DNA of 64,000 nucleotides, taken from Enterococcus devriesei (lineage in GTDB: Bacteria > Bacillota > Bacilli > Lactobacillales > Enterococcaceae). The DNA lies in contig NZ_JXKM01000006.1 in the NCBI RefSeq assembly GCF_001885905.1, forward strand, positions 124,001 to 188,000, read 5' to 3'. The translations under genes were made by a program, and so were the position numbers. Shown here one piece after another: positions 62,459 to 64,000 of this stretch. Position 1 is the first letter of the stretch. Each line of letters starts with the position of its first letter. The notes beneath the pieces are model-generated. The model searched no databases. It saw only the letters and a program-made list of their open reading frames with translations, and was not told the origin of the DNA.

Positions 62459-63445
62459 ATGGAAAATAGTAAGAACTTGAAGCCTGAATTCAACCGAATG
62501 ACGAAAGAGCATTTCTTTGAACTTGTTCAGATTCGCACAAAAATGGCGGGAGTCTTTCCCTTTGTGATTGCCGTTTTATTTACGAATACCTATTTTCATT
62601 CATTCCATCCAGGAAAAACGATTTTTTTCTTTTTCGGATTGTTGGCATTTGATTTGGCGATTACCGCGATCAATAATTATATGGATTTTTTAAAAGCTCA
62701 TTCAGAAAAATACAAATACGAAGAGAACGTCATCGGACGGGAAAATTTGTCAGAGAAGACGATCCAACGATTAATTTTGGGCTTGGTTGGTTTTGCGGCG
62801 ATCGTCGGCTTCACCTTAGCGATTCAAACGGGCTGGTTATTGCTATTAATGGGTTTGGCATGTTGTTTTGTGGGTGTTTTTTACACATACGGTCCGATTC
62901 CTTTGTCGCGGATGCCTTTGGGGGAGATTTTCAGTGGTGTGACCGAGGGTCTAGGCATCTTTGCCATCACGACTTATATTAATACCTATGATCAACGACT
63001 TTTTTATATGGAGCTGGATTTCAAACATTTCGCGCTGACAGGAAACCCAATAATTATTCTGGCCTTGGTGTGGGCGGCTTTGCCACTGGTGATGACCATT
63101 GCCAATATCATGCTGGCAAACAATATTAGTGATTTGGAGCAAGACGTTGAAAACCACCGTTATACATTGCCTTTTTATATCGGTCGTCAGTGGAGTCTAC
63201 GTTTGTTTAATTTGTTGGCGTACGCCCCGTATCTCGTTATTTTGATTGGCTGGCTCGCTGGCATTTATCAATGGCCGATTTTATTGGCGTTTATCAGTCT
63301 GGTGAAGGTTCATGGACAAACAAAAATCTTTACGAAAGAACAGATCAAAAGCAAAACATTTCCCATGGCAGTGGAAAACTTGATCGTGTTTAATAGCTTT
63401 TACGCGTTGGGACTGTTAGCGACATTGATTCTGCAAAAAGTCTAA
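62459..63445 (+). CDS. DmkA-like DHNA polyprenyltransferase (copy 2)
   Basis: This 328-aa tandem paralogue of the preceding gene is alike over its whole length (FPFVIAVLFTNTYFHSFHPG; NISDLEQDVENHRYTLPFY). It has a 12-residue N-terminal addition. Both Asp motifs are intact, so it should be active. AAGAGGAG precedes its ATG, 36 nt after copy 1. Listeria has one dmkA in its locus as I know it, so the duplication is notable; it may prefer another chain length or naphthoate. Confidence 0.9.
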   Translation: MENSKNLKPEFNRMTKEHFFELVQIRTKMAGVFPFVIAVLFTNTYFHSFHPGKTIFFFFGLLAFDLAITAINNYMDFLKAHSEKYKYEENVIGRENLSEKTIQRLILGLVGFAAIVGFTLAIQTGWLLLLMGLACCFVGVFYTYGPIPLSRMPLGEIFSGVTEGLGIFAITTYINTYDQRLFYMELDFKHFALTGNPIIILALVWAALPLVMTIANIMLANNISDLEQDVENHRYTLPFYIGRQWSLRLFNLLAYAPYLVILIGWLAGIYQWPILLAFISLVKVHGQTKIFTKEQIKSKTFPMAVENLIVFNSFYALGLLATLILQKV

Positions 63446-63486
63446 AAAAAGGTTGGTGAGTTTGTACTCACCAACCTTTTTTATTT
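63443..63486. terminator. Bidirectional terminator
   Basis: AAAGGTTGGTGAG pairs with CTCACCAACCTTT, with A and T flanks. Confidence 0.95.
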
Positions 63487-64000
63487 GTGTAGCTGAATGG
63501 CTAGTACGATCAAACTTATGATACCTAAAAGAGTAACGATCATAAATAATCCTTTGTCCCGCTTTGTCGCAAAAATAGGGCGCTTGTAAGTATGACTGTT
63601 CCATAGCCAAAAGACAAAGCCTAATGCATAGATGCCGACACAATAGAGTAAATTCAAGCCGCCAGAGGAATAGAGCATATAGATGCCATAAATAATTCCC
63701 CCCAAAGCCAACCACTTTTGACCAACATGTTGTTTCTTGCTGGCGACTTTCCATAAAAAGGCCGCCGATAAAATATAAGGAACCAGCACCATCGTAGTCG
63801 CCGTATCGGTCACTGCTTGAAAGGCGTCCATTGCCCAGCGAGAAATTAGAAAGACGATTTGCATGATCACGCCGTTTAAAATCAAGGCATTAATCGGGGC
63901 ATTTTGTTTATTGGCTTTCCCTAAGAAAGCTGGGAACATTTTGTCTTGTGCCGCGTCAAATGAAATTTCCGCCGCTAAAATTGTCCAAGAAATCCATGCA
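63481..64000 (-). CDS. Amino-acid antiporter, APC/ArcD-like (5' truncated)
   Basis: The C-terminal 172 residues of an APC-superfamily transporter are in the window. The frame is open to the right edge, beginning AWISWTILAAEISFDAAQDK. About five helices are visible. The FDAAQDKMFPAFLGKANKQNAP segment fits basic amino acid/polyamine antiporters such as ArcD. Without the N-terminal half, the substrate (arginine/ornithine or another pair) is not certain. No arc genes are visible on this side. Confidence 0.78.
   Translation of the reverse strand, partial: AWISWTILAAEISFDAAQDKMFPAFLGKANKQNAPINALILNGVIMQIVFLISRWAMDAFQAVTDTATTMVLVPYILSAAFLWKVASKKQHVGQKWLALGGIIYGIYMLYSSGGLNLLYCVGIYALGFVFWLWNSHTYKRPIFATKRDKGLFMIVTLLGIISLIVLAIQLHK

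Overview
The window reads as chromosome of a low-GC lactic acid bacterium, most likely an Enterococcus. The evidence is an LPXTG sortase substrate, an H2O2-forming GlpO with HPr-controlled GlpK, a Qnr-like pentapeptide protein of the EfsQnr type, cre boxes, a Bacillus-type SOS box and a flavin-based extracellular electron transfer locus. No rRNA, tRNA, insertion sequence, phage or CRISPR array is visible. Species cannot be fixed from the sequence alone. The joined glp-dha gene order argues against a simple match to the E. faecalis layout known to me.

Layout. 1-3.7 kb: the C-terminus of a repeat-rich LPXTG surface protein, an aldo/keto reductase and a metal P-type ATPase. 4.2-10.7 kb: one glycerol/dihydroxyacetone block (glpO, glpK, glpF, dhaK, dhaL, dhaM) behind a cre-overlapped promoter. 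10.8-13.2 kb: an M20 amidohydrolase with an MFS transporter. 13.5-15.5 kb: a secreted C39-like protease with near-identical GW/SH3-like repeats. 16-22.6 kb: a deoxynucleoside kinase with a PnuC-like transporter, an autoregulated MarR/GNAT pair, small conserved genes, and an HrtBA-like ABC exporter with a TetR regulator. 23.5-33.8 kb: diaminopimelate/lysine synthesis in two opposed blocks (dapA-dapB-dapD on the minus strand, a DapL-like deacetylase-lysA-dapF on the plus strand), separated by a beta-glucoside PTS/GH1 module with its GntR regulator. 33.9-44.7 kb: a degenerate 2-hydroxyacid dehydrogenase homologue, rarD, galM-galK, an AraC regulator, deoC, a PadR/HAAS pair and a ClbS-family gene broken by one stop codon. 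44.8-48.7 kb: an SOS-controlled Y-family polymerase with its YolD partner, signal peptidase I, and a Qnr-like protein with a hydrolase. 48.9-53 kb: an M-box magnesium riboswitch in front of two SEDS (RodA/FtsW) glycosyltransferases and a PAP2-LCP fusion. 53.1-55 kb: a TSUP permease, a DUF1634 protein and a PAT-like acetyltransferase. 55-63.4 kb: the extracellular electron transfer locus (dmkB, eetB, eetA, ndh2 divergent from pplA, fmnB and two dmkA paralogues). 63.5 kb to the end: a truncated amino-acid antiporter.

How the parts fit. Glycerol is taken up by GlpF, phosphorylated by GlpK and oxidised by GlpO; dihydroxyacetone is phosphorylated by PEP-dependent DhaKLM. Surplus NADH can leave through Ndh2, demethylmenaquinone made by DmkA/DmkB, and flavinylated PplA. 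The two DAP blocks lead to lysine for the wall. The strongest candidate for an undescribed system is the M-box-controlled cassette. A magnesium sensor normally found before Mg2+ transporters here appears to switch on a second set of wall polymerases together with a fused lipid-carrier phosphatase/LCP ligase. A perfect 158-bp tandem duplication that folds into a closed structure and supplies part of the dapD ribosome-binding site is the second.
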